Origin: Allodiplogaster sudhausi
Lineage: Eukaryota; Nematoda; Chromadorea; Rhabditida; Diplogasteridae
NCBI GenBank assembly: GCA_945643635.1
Contig: CALZFC010000043.1
Span: 1,071,501-1,135,500, forward strand
Length of the DNA: 64,000 nucleotides
Direction: 5' to 3'
The position numbers were made by a program, and so were the translations under genes. Under the pieces are notes generated by a model. That model ran no database searches and was not told the DNA's origin. It saw only the letters and a program-made list of their open reading frames with translations. Below are positions 24,374 through 40,273 of this stretch, piece by piece (the first letter of the stretch is position 1; every line of letters starts with the position of its first letter).

Positions 24374-24407
<34 letters not shown>

Positions 24408-25115
24408 TTAGGAGTGGAGAACATTGGGAAGGCTAAAGTGACATAGAGAGGGGAAAGGAGAGAGATTGGGAAGGAGAGAGTGAGGAAAAGAGAGGGGGGG
24501 GGAGATATTAGGAAGGAGAGAGTGAGGGAGAGGGAGAGGGAGAGAGAGAGGAGTGGAGAGAGAGATTGGGAAGTAGAAAGTGAGAGAGAGACATAAAGAG
24601 ATAGAGGAGAAAGAGAGTGGGAAGGAGAGAGTGCGGGAGAGACAGATAGAGAGAGATTGTGAAGGTCAGAGAGAGAGAGAGAGAAAGAGACATACAGAGA
24701 GAGGGAGAGCGAGAAAGAGAGGGCCAAGAGAGGAAAGGAGAGAGCGAGAGATCGAGAGAGAAATAGAGAGAGAAAGAGACTGGGAGAGAGATTGGGAGAG
24801 AGAGAGAGGGAGAGACAGAAAGAATGTGGAAAAAGTAGAAGCAACTGGGTAATAGAGGGACCTAGGTGGAAGAAACACAATGGGAGGGAAATAGATAAAA
24901 TGAAGGGGAGAGGAAGAGGGAGATGGAGAGGGAAATAGAAAGAGAACGAGAGATAGAGAGAGCGAAAGAGAGTGAGAAGGGGGAAATAAGATAATGAGTG
25001 CAGAGATGTGTAAAGGGATGAGAGAGTAAGAAAAGAGTTGGATGCTACTGACGGTTTTGGTTGTCTCTTCGATCACAAGCTCTTTCTTCCAGCTGCCTAC
25101 TACCAATCTCATCAT
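23407..25115 (-). CDS. Possible minus-strand gene ending in a membrane segment (unidentified)
   Basis: Scattered exon-like pieces sit between long repeat tracts. They are VGSWKKELVIEETTK near 25,080, MLIPSRNRNVIMSGVSEE near 24,120, a Cys-containing piece near 23,850, and a last piece after a TTGACTTTCAG acceptor that reads WNFTIFMLIVGYA then TGA at 23407-23409. The last piece would be a short hydrophobic tail. Joining phases were not resolved, so this is a hypothesis about one broken-up gene, not a model. Confidence 0.22.
24178..24990. repeat. (GA)n-rich satellite-like block
   Basis: About 800 bp of GA repeats are mixed with GGGAGAGAGAG and GATTGGGAAGGAGAGAGTG units that recur several times. 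No gene is visible inside it. Confidence 0.85.
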
Positions 25116-27216
<2,101 letters not shown>

Positions 27217-27221
27217 ATTGT

Positions 27222-27267
<46 letters not shown>

Positions 27268-28312
27268 TTCTCTCGCGTTCTCTCGTCCCGCATATCGGAC
27301 GAGTTAAGTTCTCCTTATTTTTAATACTAGAGAATTGCTGTTTATCTGCCCTTTGAATGTATTCCTGGTTCTCGATCCCTCTCCGCAGTCTCATTTCCTC
27401 AGTTTCCTGGTCGTGCAGGCGCAGCTTCTCTCCTTAACATATGTCGCCTTTTTATGCACTCCATGTCGTTTCCAATTGTGATCATTACTTGTCCCCATAT
27501 GGACTTCATGTCTTACACGAATTGTTTTAGCAAGAGATGTATCTATTCATATTTACAGATTTGTTGGCTATATTTATAGTGTAATTAATATGTCCCGTAA
27601 ACGCGCTGAGCGAGTGGTCGTCATTGATTTCTAGACTGAAAAGCCCATGTAAAATTGAATGTCTAATTTTTGCCTGTTGTGTTGGACTGAATGGAGATTT
27701 TTGTTTGTCGCGTGGGTTCCCAGTTGTCCACTGGGAAGACACGGGATCTTTGCTGCTGAGATGCTTGGTAGGATGCGCTGAACTGGATAAAAAGACGGAT
27801 AGAGTTGGAGACTGTCCTGGCTAAGTTGGATGTGAGCTGGCAGATGGTAGAGAAAAAAGGGATAGACATGGATTGAAACTAAGCACTGGAAGTCACTTGC
27901 AGTCTTTTAATCCGGCGCGTGCCATATATTCAGCAAGATTTATGTAGCGGTTGTAAGAACTATTTTGTGATGAAACCGAGTAATTCACCGGTACTGGCAG
28001 AGAAAGTTAGACTGACAACGAGTATCAGCACAACAGTTAAAGGAAGCACAACCCATCGAGAGATGTTCAACAAGTGATAATGAAATAGAGGGTTACAGAT
28101 ACAGGCGACAAAGTAAGGCAGCGAGAGTGGCAAGAGAGGGATGATTTAAAGAAGGGGAATGATAATCTTTGTCATGCAAGAAACGATGAGATCAGGTAGA
28201 GTGGACGCAGCTAATCAGTATGACTATGAGCTGCTGCTATCTAGTTGGTCCTAAGCGGAAGTCAGGAGAGTACTGTAACTAAGACTGCTAGAGACAAAAG
28301 GGAACAAGAGTG
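27217..28312. other. Intergenic, no gene seen
   Basis: ARF1 and the EPAC gene are convergent across this 1.1 kb. It starts with a (CT)n tract in the presumed ARF1 3'UTR (27228-27260). No conserved frame, RNA gene or long repeat was recognised in the rest. Confidence 0.5.
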
Positions 28313-28963
28313 TCAGAGACGACGGCGACGGGGCTCGATCTCGAAGGAGAGGGACATCAGGCGGCGTTGGCTGTCCACTACACGCAGATTCCTGAGTAGG
28401 GAAGAGATGAGAGAGAGAGAGAGAGAGAAAGAGGTAGACAGGGAGAAAGAGATAGAGAGAAACAAAGAGTGAGAGAATAGACGGAGAGAGAGAGAAAGAG
28501 AGAGTCGGAGAAAGAGAGAGAGAGAGAAAGAGGTAGAGAGAGAGAGAAAAAAAGTGAGAGAGAGAGAGAGAGAAAGATGGAGACGAAGCAGCACTCGCCT
28601 GATAAGATTCTGTGACTCAAGTATTCGACGGTGGTCGGAGTGGATTTGGCCACCACCGCCCTGCTTGCATTCGTTGAAACTCCGCAACACGTTGGCTATC
28701 ATCCGCTGCAAGAACGAACAATCTTTAGTACTGCTTAAATGGGTATTTATTTACTATATATGTTGAGTTTTGAATTATATCAAATAGAATCTACCAACCA
28801 TCTTTTCGAAGTTCACAAGGCCATTAAAGTAAGTCTTGTTTCCCTCATGAATAAAGGTCAGGTCTTTCAGGAGCAATGGGACGAAAGGAACGTATGGAGG
28901 GCGCATCTGAGAAAGGTTCGGAGATTATTATGAGAGATGGAGAGAAAGCGAGGGAGAGAGAGG

Positions 28964-28994
<31 letters not shown>

Positions 28995-29675
28995 GGGAGA
29001 GGGAGAGAGAGAAAGGATTATACTAGTATATAACTTTCTGCTGACCTTTCCAATGAGACTACGGTACGCTCGATGGTTCCTTGTGGGATCCAAGAGGGAC
29101 TCCAGCTCAGAGAAACATCGACGCATCTTTGCTGGCAATTTCTTCAACCAAAAGGAGCGTAGCCAACAAATACGGGGTAGAGGATAATACATTGTAAGTT
29201 ATGTAACAGAGAGAGAGAGAGAGAGAGGAGAGAGAGGAAGATAGAGAGACGAACCTCCCAGCACTGCGAAAGTCTGCTAACAGCGACGTGGCTCAGGCCG
29301 AGAGTTAGGGCAAACATCGACAGAAGATCACCGTTGCTTTTTGAGCTGGAACATTTTTGGGAGTAAAATGAAACAGAGAACAGAGAGAGAGAGAGAAATA
29401 TAGAGACAGAGAGAGAGCGAGAGAGAGAGAGAGAGTAAAATTAGCAGGTTCGAGAGAAAAACACAGAATGAAGCATACTAGGAAGCGATCTTGATGATCT
29501 TGCGAAGGGTGTGAACTCGCTTCGAGGGAGCGGAGAGAAGAACCTCACTTGTCCCCCATAATTGGACTTCGTTGAAGCGGCGAAGTAGGAGATCCAGATT
29601 AGTTGGAATTGCTCCAGGGAAAGCATCGCGACCGAATACCTGAATATATATGGAGTGGGAGAGAGAGAGAGAGAC

Positions 29676-29724
<49 letters not shown>

Positions 29725-30066
29725 CTGGGAAAATTAAGTTCGAATTTTAAAGAATAAACCGCGCAAAGATATGACTTTGAATGGGAAAAAGCGAAAAAAA
29801 AAACCTGAGAGATCAACTCCGCCTCGCTTGTCGCCTCCAGTAAGTGGGAATGAAAAATTGCAAACTGTTGAGACAACTCCGAAGATCCAACGAAGTCGAG
29901 AATGGAAGAGAAGGAATCGCAAGGGCCAACTTCCTCCGGCTCCACCGACTACAATATAGGGCATTATAAGAAATGACAAGAAGGAGAGTACAGTGGGAGA
30001 GAGAAGGAGAAGAGACATAGAGAGGAGAGAAGGACAGGTAATATATAGAGAGAGAGGACAGAGAGG

Positions 30067-30114
<48 letters not shown>

Positions 30115-33100
30115 TAGAGGGTGAGGGAGCGAGCGAGAGACGAGAGAGACATAGTCAAAGGGTCTAATATGTGCATGAAAAATTGACCAAACAGTCCAGC
30201 TCGGCTCGCGAACAAACAAAAAGTTTGCCATTTAGTGATAACATTGTGGGAACCGACACCTCGTCAGGAGATAGAATGATTCGTTCTACAAAAAGATGAA
30301 TTTAAAATTGTGGTAGTTGAAGGGGAGAGAAGGAAAAGAGGAAGAGCTGAAGAATGCGAACCTCCACTACTCTTGATTTCAACCAGAAGAAGTGGCTCGC
30401 TGCCACTCGGACCAGCCAGATGAGGACGGGCCATCTCACACATCTCTTTCGCTTTCTTATCTACACGAACAGGCAACAGAAAGGATGAGCCATCCGGGAG
30501 GCGGAGCAACTGGTTGCCTGCAATCACCTCTTCTTCATCTACCCACTCAACAAAGACGAACAAATATCGATTGGAAGAACAGGATCAGGAGCAGGCGCAG
30601 AAGTACGGTAGACAGCAGAGTCAAGAACGACAAGGGGATGGCGGGAGAGAGAGAGCATCGAACGATCACGAGCCTCGCGCACTCCCTTCATACGGGACAG
30701 AATGGGAGACATACGACGGAGACGAGAAGAATCTTCCAGTACACAACAGAACAATTCCTGCAAGGAGACAGTGAGAGAGAGAGAGAGAGACGGAGGGAGA
30801 GAGAGAGAGAGGGAGAAAGTTAATAGATAGAGAGAGAGAGAGATTGGGAAGATAAAATTAACCTCAATGAAGGCATTGGCAATGGGATCGAGGAAGAAGT
30901 GAATGCCTCTCGTGCGTACCCAGAGAGCAACGAAAGTGACCACCCGCCTCTTCGCAGTCAGCAGATCCTCCAGCTGAGCAGCCGGAGGAGTCGAGGTCTG
31001 CGAGAACCACTGGTCAAGAGAGGAGCTCCCGTCGAAGAAGCTCACTATTGTTTGTCGCATGTAGTACTGTTTGAGTGTATTGCAGAGGATGTTGGTGGGC
31101 ATGTAAATGGAGTGAGTGAGAAGAAGATCTTGCAGTGTCAGCTCGAGCTCACGTGCGTCCTCCTTCATTTTTATCTTTGTAATTCAAAAGAAATGGAAAA
31201 GATTTCTCTAAAGATAAACTAGATTTTGTTCTCTTCTCCAACCTCGGCAGCGTCGATTCTCGTTTCCATGACATATTCAAGCATCTTCACGGCCAGGCCG
31301 GCCATGACGGAGTAAGAAGAGGAATGGGAAGCCGTGGCTGCTGGCCCCGCCGCCCCGCCTGGCATGGACATCCTCTCCAGCACGAGCACATCCACTCCGT
31401 GCTCTTTCAGACGGACTGTGTTCGCCTCCACATCTCGCAGGATTCTGTAGGGAGGAGACGGAGGGCTCAGGCTTATCGCAAGTACGAATACGACACTTTT
31501 GGTAAATATTTTGGGCCCCATTCTTTTTCATTTCCAAGATGAAGTGACTTTCTGGACCAGTATAATAGATGTGTGAAATTTTGCCGATTTCAGTTCCCCC
31601 GCGCGAATGTTTCGGAACGAAATGCTAGCGGATGTAAACATAAATTTCTTTGATGCTTTTGCGAGGCGAGGCAGAGCTGTTTGCTTCATGTTCCTCAACG
31701 GGTGAAATTTGCGGAAACTCTCCCAAAGATTTGAATGCCCGTATCCCCGTGCCTTCCTACTTCCGAAAGAATTCTTCTTTTTACCCCTATAGAGAATAAA
31801 GGAACAAGGAGAGAGCGTGGATAGAGAAAGAGTGAGAGTGAGAGAGAAAGAGAGCGAGAAAGAGAGAGTGAGAGAGAAAGGTTACCGGTTGAAATGGTGC
31901 TTGTCAACCCTGAGGAAGTGCGCGGTTTGTTCTGCCAACGTGATGGTTGCAGCCCGTGGAGCGTCGTTGAGAAGCGCTAACTTGCCGAAGTCATCTCCCT
32001 CACGGAGAGTGCATACGACACCCTGAGCGAGCAGAGAGGAGAGAGAGAGAGAGAGAGAGAGAGTGGAGAGTGAGAAGGAGAGAGGGAGAGAAAGAGAGAC
32101 AAGAGAGAGAGGGGAGACCGAGGAATAGTGAGAAGAGGAGAGGATAGAAAGAGAGACGATGTGCGAGTAGAGAAGGAGAGAAAGAGAGAGTGAGAGTGAG
32201 AGAGAGAGACCAAGAGAGAAGATCAGGAAACACAAACAAGTGTTGAAAGGAACATCGGCGAAACGTACGAAAATGATATAATTTGGGGAGTAAAAAGCAA
32301 AGAGAAAGAAGTGCTTGGCACCTTCCCGTGGATGGACACATCGACGCTCCCCTTGAGGATGATGAACCAAGAAGTTCCCGCGTCTCCCTGGCGGAACACA
32401 ACCGAACCGGCGTTCGTGTGGGCCTCGAAGCCAATGACCGAGGCCAGTTCGCGCTTGACCTGGCACAATGGACTCTTCAAGGAGTTCAGTGCGAGAGAAG
32501 GGCTGACCATTGTGGAGAGGTGAGCGAGAGCCTTGACATGAAGCAGCTCCTCGTAAACAAGATGAAGTTCCTCGGGGCTTCTCTCGTGGCATCTCAACTT
32601 TAATATCTTTATTTCGATTACCAAAGCGGCATTCAGAAGAAATGTGTAAGTAGATCCATGCATATACATATGTATGTACATATAAATATGTATATTTGCG
32701 TATAAAAAAAATGATAGGGATCAAGAATGAGTAGCCGAGACTGACGATTTGGCAAGAATCATTCGGAAAAGAGAATCAGGCCCGAGGGTAGAGAGGAGGA
32801 AAAGTCCGTTGCTGAGGCCCTCCTCCGCCGCCTCTTCGTCTCCCTCCACTTCATATTACACATCATTCCATTTCATCTTTCTTTTCATTCAACATTACTC
32901 CAATTCATTCACAACTGCATTTCAATCCATTGCCGCAAGCCACACTAACTAGCCTATCTAGTTCGAGCCACACATTCAACAAGATCATTCAAGGGTCCGG
33001 CAGGAACACAGGTTTTTCAGTTTCTTATTGCAATTACCAAGTAGTTTTCTTCTTCTTTTTCAATCCCCCTCTCTCTCTCTCTTTTCTCTCTTTCTCGCTC

Positions 33101-33795
33101 ATCTCTCTATCTCTCTCTTCCACTCTTTCTCTCTCTTTTCTCTCTTTCTCGCTCATCTCTCTATCTCTCTCTTCCACTCTTTCTCTCTCTCTATCTCTCT
33201 CTATCTCTCAATCTGAACTGACAGCGTGCTGCCCTGAGCTGAGCAGGAGTTTGAGGGGGCCCCGTCCATCGATAGTACAGTTGCTTGTCCGCGAACTGCT
33301 GCTCGTTCGTCACTTAACAATATTACACACATGTCAAAATATCGTTTTTGTTTTGTTAACACTGTGGTCTTTTTGACGACTTTATTAGAAAACAGGATTC
33401 TTGTAAATACCACACCTTTACAAGAGAAACGTTATGCCTTACCATGATGGATGACATCGTTCTCAAGAAGAGTTTGCCACATCCCAGCAACATGGAAGCG
33501 GGAGAAGGAACCCGCACCAACTCGCACTCCTATCCAAACATCCAGAAGCCAGCTCACCATCTCGGAACCCACCATGCATGACGGATACTTCTGCAAAAGA
33601 AAGAGGAGAGAAAGCAGACAGATATAATCGATCGAGATGTTTGGTATATTACAAACGCAGTAACAAACCCGATTGTGGAAAATTCTTTCTATGATGAGAT
33701 GGGGAGCAGTCAGGAACATCTCGCGCAGCAACAATTCACCCACTTCTTTGAGACGACTCTCGCACGACTGAATACTTTCACTTCAGTATCCGCGC

Positions 33796-33829
<34 letters not shown>

Positions 33830-34768
33830 TGAGAGAGAGAGAGCGTTGGAAAAAGAGAAGTAGAAGTAGAGAATGAAGAGAAGACAAGAATGACTACCAT
33901 ACTAATGAATGATTGAATTCGATGAGCTGCGGAGGTTCGGAGGAAGAAGAAGCAGGGCCTTGTCGTGCAGATTCTTGGCCATTCTGAAGGCCATTCATCT
34001 CCGCCCCTCAAGGAACATAACAACCATGACATATTTCTCTGTTTTCGCAGCACAATTCGAGAGAATCAACGATTGACAATGTTTATGTAAGAAATATTAT
34101 GATACAGAAAAAGAAGCACCTGGCTTTGCCAGCCAATTGCACTCTCTCCATGGAGACTGCAGGGACAACCATACTCATCCCTTCGGTTTATTCTGGTAGA
34201 GGTGCTCAGCAAGAAGAGAGTGACAGAGAACTCAGAGAACATTGATACAATAAGTGAATAAAGATAGAAAGATGCCATGATCAAGGGATGATGAGACAAC
34301 GAGAAAAAAAGAGAGAGTGAGAGAGAGAGAGAGAGAGAGAGACTGTCTATTGGCACTCTCGTTCTCCGCATCCAAATGCACGTTATCCGAATGGACATCA
34401 ATGTTATTTGCCGAGGTGCATATGTGAAAGAAGAAATGACAAGGGATAAAAATTATACTCTTCAACTTAGAGGGAACTGGGAAAAATAATTATTTGTAAA
34501 TTGAGACTGGAATCGACCAATACTAAAATAAAATAAAATAAAGGCAGCCAAAATAAAGAAAAGCAGGCGAACCATCAAATGGGAGACTGCTGGAGGAGAC
34601 TCCTTCTCCGACCTCCCATTGAACAGCGTCCGAGGCTGTTGACATTATGATTAGTTACAGGGCAAGAAGGAAAAATGAACAAAGGGAAAACGAGAAAAAC
34701 AATAAGGGAAAACGAAGAAAAGAAACAGAAAATTTAAATTAAAAAAATTTTTGTGAAAGGTAAACATG

Positions 34769-34806
<38 letters not shown>

Positions 34807-34871
34807 GGAGAGAGAGAGACATGGAGAGAGAGAGAGAGAGAGAGAGAGACATGGAGAGAGAGACAGACATG

Positions 34872-34919
<48 letters not shown>

Positions 34920-37900
34920 TTGAAATGGAGTGTGCAAGGGATAGAGGGGGAAAGAAGAGGGAAGGCAAGAAGAGCGAAAGGAATAAAGTGAAAGAGGAAG
35001 GAAGAGGAAAAGGATGGAAGAGGAGGAAGAGGGAGTGGAAGGAAATGGCGTACCTTCTTGGTCAGCAATCATATCTTGCATGACGACAATGAAAGGGTGA
35101 AGAAGATCGGCCTGTTTCTGAAAATTAAGAGTAATTGAAAATATGAGCCGTGTGCTTTGAATGGGAAAAGGAATCCAGGCCTCAAACAGAGAGAAGTCGA
35201 GAAAAAGGCTGCGGAAATGTAAAATGACTGCCCGGGGGGGGGGGTGATCTCATCTCCAAATATGAATAAGCCAGTCTTGGTAGGCCAATAGGCTAAATCG
35301 GAATAGATACATTTCGTTTTCAAGTTTTCAATTCTAATAAAAGAGAATAACAAGGACCATCTCTGTATTCTCAGAATTTGACAACAAAACAGTAAATGGA
35401 CATGCACAGCCGGAAAACAGAAAAGGGAAATTGAGAGAGACAGGGTGAGAGAAGGAAAGATGGAACAGTAAGAGAAAGAGCGTTACAGAGGGAGAAAGAC
35501 AACGAGTTGTCAAGGACGATGTAGAGATGAGAGAAATGAGTGAAAACGTTAAAAGAAATTTAGAATACAAAAGTGAGAAAAAAAAGAAAGATGGCGAGAT
35601 CGCCAGGCATCTGCAATGCTTATGGTTAGGAGGATATTTGTATTTCTGGGCAGTGGCGCAGCAGAATGAAAAAAGGACTTAAGGAAAAATGGATTCTTAT
35701 TCCATGCTTCTCAATGTATTTGGAGAGAGAGAGAGAGAGAGAGAGAGAAGGAAAAGATGAAGAGAGAGAGAGAGAGAGAGAGTGAAGAGATAGGGAAAGA
35801 GTGAGGGAGAGAGAAGGCATAGATATGTCATTCATAAATATGAATGCATTTGACATGGAGCGTGACTCCTTCGCATCTGTCACATCCATCCTCTTCTCTC
35901 TGACTGACATTGTAGATGGCAGAGAAGTGTAGTTGAGAGATGCGAATGAAATCAGAAGGACGACGAGTGCGTGCGGAGCAGGAATGGAGAGCGAGTTCGA
36001 GTTCTCCAAAGAGAGTCCCCGCCCCCAACACTCCCAGCAACACTCGCGGATCCACTGACTGCATCTTTCTAATATCTTTCTCCTTCACCACTACAATCAC
36101 TTTACATCCTTATCATCATATTCCGAGTATTCAGGCAGTTTTAACCAAACGAATCCAGTTTTAGTAGAGAGTTCGTGACAATAATTCTGTGGATAAAGAA
36201 AATAATAAGTAGACTGACAAATGGCTCGGTGGGATGGTAGAGTTCTACTTGGCCGGAGAGTAGAAGATACCAGAAAGCTGTTCGCTCGCCTTCGTGGAAC
36301 ACTGAATCAAAGGTAGTACACTCCATGCAAGTTTTACTGCTCACACTCATGCAAAAATCCAACATAGATTACAAACAGGAACGCATAATCCAACTGGGCT
36401 GAATACTCAATACAAAGAAATGAACAGAGAGAGGAGAGAAGGCGAGAAGGAAAGAGGAGAGGAAAGGGAGGAATTCAAAAGCGATTGCGATTCAGGAGAA
36501 TGGATACTTGCTTCACTGATTAAGAAAAAAATTTAAAAGAAATGCTATATTCTGGCATTATTTTTATGCTTTAGATATTATTATCGGATACAACCACGAA
36601 ATAATCAAGTTGAACAATCTGCAAGGCCAAATTGAAAAGCATTGGAATTGTCAGAAATGCGCAGGAACAATTATAGAAGAGAAAAGAAGAGAAAAGCTTA
36701 ACAGGGAAGGAGAGAAGGAAACAAGGAAACTGACAAGGGAACCGTCTGAAGATAAGTTGGAGAATTTTGATCTCACCTATCCAGATCGATAGTCCAAGTC
36801 GAGAAATGATGATAACCATTTTTACTTTTTCCTTAATGGCCTCTGGCGATTTTATATTGATTTTTAAATTTTGCATAAAATCGCGGATTTAGTGACCTTG
36901 CCATTGTCAATGTGTCACTTAAGCAATTAAACATGGCCTGCGCGGCGCAGTGGGATGCGCGCTCGCCTGCAGTTTTGAGCGTCGCAGGTTCGAACCCCAT
37001 TCGGTTCAAATATTTTGCTGCAGTTTTGCAAGTTCAAATTTGAAGAAGTACATAAAGAGAAAATTTTTTCAATGAGAGGAGAGTGCATATACACTTTAAA
37101 TTGGTGTTAAAAAATTTTTTACTTGTGTATAAGGGCATTCCGTGTTGGATGGTGTTCAATTCGCCCTTGCTTGCGAATCCACTATCAACCTATTCGGTGG
37201 GGCCTACCCCAAAAAAGTCGAGGAAAAAACTTTCCCCGAAAATCACCAGAGGGGGTAATTTGGTGCGAGGATTGCGAATATCTAGTTTATTTTAATTCTG
37301 AAGTCATTAAAAAAAATATAGAAATTTGTTTTGATCTCCTTTTGTGGAAGAAGACTCCTTTCTGTTTTCCGAACTGTTTCCTCAACAGGAACTCGGACAG
37401 ATAGTCTACATACTTCTTGTTGTTTACGCCGTACTTCTTTTTTGGAATTTATACCGCATACCTACTTACCGTAACTTTTTTTTAAATGACTTCAGAATTA
37501 AAAATAAACTAGATATTCGCAATCCTCGCACCAAATTACCCCCCTGTGGTGATTTTCGGGGAAATTTTTTTCCTCGACTTTTTTGGGGTAGGCCCCACTG
37601 AATAGGTTGATAGTGGATTCGCAAGCAAGGGCGAATTGAACACCATCCAACACGGAATGCCCTTATACACAAGTAAAAATTTTTTAACACCAATTTAAAG
37701 TGTATATGCACTCTCCTCTCATTGAAAAAATTTTCTCTTTATGTACTTCTTCAAATTTGAACTTGCAAAACTGCAGCAAAATATTTGAACCGAATGGGGT
37801 TCGAACCTGCGACGCTCAAAACTGCAGGCGAGCGCGCATCCCACTGCGCCGCGCAGGCCATGTTTAATTGCTTAAGTGACACATTGACAATGGCAAGGTC

Positions 37901-38341
37901 ACTAAATCCGCGATTTTATGCAAAATTTAAAAATCAATATAAAATCGCCAGAGGCCATTAAGGAAAAAGTAAAAATGGTTATCATCATTTCTCGACTTGG
38001 ACTATCGATCTGGATAGGTGAGATCAAAATTCTCCAACTTATCTTCAGATGGTTCCCTTGTGAGAAGAGAGGAAACAAACGCTTCTCATTCGTGTTTTGC
38101 ATGTGGAATGAGAAGCTTCTCTCGTTTTCGCCCCTCTCTGCCAATCTTCTCCGTGCTCTGCCTTTTATCTTTCGGGCTCTGCCAGCAATTTCACCCTTTG
38201 CAGAAACACTTGCATATCTGTGTCACAGAAAAGGTACCGTTAGCAGTAATATTTCTCAACGAATTAGAGAGAAATCTAGAGTGAGAGATAGAGAATGAAA
38301 AAAGAAAGAAATAGAGAGAGATAGAGAAAGAAAAAAGAAAT

Positions 38342-38378
<37 letters not shown>

Positions 38379-40239
38379 TTGGAATGGACCGGCTGCATAG
38401 CAAAGAAAATGTATGTACAGTCCCGCCCAGGATCTTGGTACCAAGGACGCGTCGGACGAGTCTGACGCGTCCAAATGCATCCTCGTTCATAACTATTGTT
38501 CTAGGAAAAACTAAAATATTTTAAATGGTACATTAGGTTGCTTATAGAGTAAGGATGCTACTGTTAAAAAATCGATAATTTTTTATCATTTGATAAGAAG
38601 TTATCAGTTTTTGATAATAAAAAATTTCATTTCTTATGTTTTTCAACGAAATTGGGGATGTGGGTAGATACAAAATAATGGTTCAGGAAAAATATGATGT
38701 AAAGATTCGCCTTACGATTCTGAATCTAATTATGTAATCAGTTTTCAACAGAAAGTGCCGGTTAACAACATTTTTGATTGTGTGTACTTTGCAAGCCTTT
38801 CTTCAGGATTCCCCATTGTCTTTTTATTTGTCAAAATTTTGGCCTGGCATGATGCTTGCAAATCTAGGTTGCTGCGCTAGCATTGATACTCAGAAAAGTA
38901 GCCCGCTCCTTTTTCGTCTTCGGTTTAATTACCCAAGTTTGAGGTAGCGAAATAGCACAGGCAGAGAAAAAAAAGGGTTAGGCCCCGCCCCCTCGGCCTG
39001 CGAGGCCTCCCTGCCCTGTTCTTTCTGAAGAAACTAATGTAAAGTACACACAATCTGAAATATGTTGTTAACGGGCACTTCCTGTTGAAAACTGATTACA
39101 TAATTAGATTCAGAATCGTAAGGCGAATCTTTTCATCACATGAACATGCATGATAAGGTCTGTTTTATCGATTTCCGTTATCAATGATACAATCTCTAAT
39201 GTTATTATTTGGGGATGTGGGTAGATACATTCAGGAAAAATTTAATTGAAAAATATTTAAAACGAAATTTTTTATAGGCAAAAACTGATAACTCCTAATC
39301 AAATGATTAGAAATTATCGATTTTTTAATAGTAGCACCCGCTCTCTATAAGCAACCTAATGTACCATTTAAAATATTTTAGTTTTTCCTAGAACAACAGT
39401 TATGAACGAGGATGCATTTGGACGCGTCCGACTCGTCCGACGCGTCCTTGGTACCAAGATCCTGGGCGGGACTGTATGTATGTAGGAGGAAAAAGTAGTG
39501 AGAAGGGATAAGAGTGAGATCTCATTTTGATAGGACCTGGCAAGACTCAGAGCGTGAAATGCAGGAAAAGAGTAAGCAGAGTGAAGGGGTTGGTGAGAGA
39601 GGAGAGAGGGAGAGAAATAGAGAAGGGAAGAGAAAGAGAGAAAGAAAGCGAGGAAGGATTGAGTGCCCTTAGGGCAACTAGCTGCCTTCTCCTGCGCAGC
39701 CACGGCGGAAACACTCACAAAAGCTCCAGTCAAAGAGAGTTAACGGCACGAGAGAAGAGAGCGAAAGAGGAGGAAGAATTGAAAATAGAGAGAGTGAGAG
39801 AGAGGCAGAAGCAGAAAGGAAGGATCGAGAAGACACTGAGAAAGAGGTGTTTGGAGAGAGAGAGAGCAAGAGAGAAAGAGAGAGAGAAAGGCAGAAGCAG
39901 AAAGGCCATATAGTGCGAAGTGTGAAGATATCTAAGTACAGAAAGTACATATAAGAGAAGAACGAGAAAAAGAAAATTGAAAAATTGAATGGAAAAAGTC
40001 AAGTTTAAAAACGAAATGAATAAATTATGGAGGATACGAGACTGTGAGAATATGATAAGAAATACAGAGAGAGAGGGAAGAGAGACAACTGACGGATAAC
40101 ACCGGGCTGAAGACGGTCGGGCTGAGAATCCGAATTGTACAGAAGGGAGATGAGAAGAGCATCGGAGAGCCGGTTCAGACCAGGCAGGCGGCGTACTCGG
40201 CAGAGCAGGGCATCCATTACTGAGCTATGCACTCTTGGC

Positions 40240-40273
<34 letters not shown>

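Larger units (their letters stand above)
36733..38060. repeat. Large palindrome, ~584 bp arms, tRNA-SINE in each arm, MITE-like core
   Basis: The left arm (36733 to about 37316) and right arm (about 37477 to 38060) are near-identical inverted copies around a ~160 bp spacer. The outer ends read ACAAGGGAACC and GGTTCCCTTGT. Each arm contains a tRNA-like block and, nearest the centre, a terminus AGGGGGTAATTTGGTGC leading to GCGAATATCTAG. The inner ~300 bp (about 37250-37543) therefore looks like a MITE of the same family as 9643-9960. The few arm differences suggest a recent origin. It lies in the long EPAC intron. No TSD was evident. Confidence 0.85.

Noticed and set aside
36935..37010. Functional tRNA gene
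   Set aside because: A and B boxes are present, but no convincing acceptor stem or anticodon arm could be drawn, and the copy lies in a duplicated palindrome arm; a SINE head fits better.
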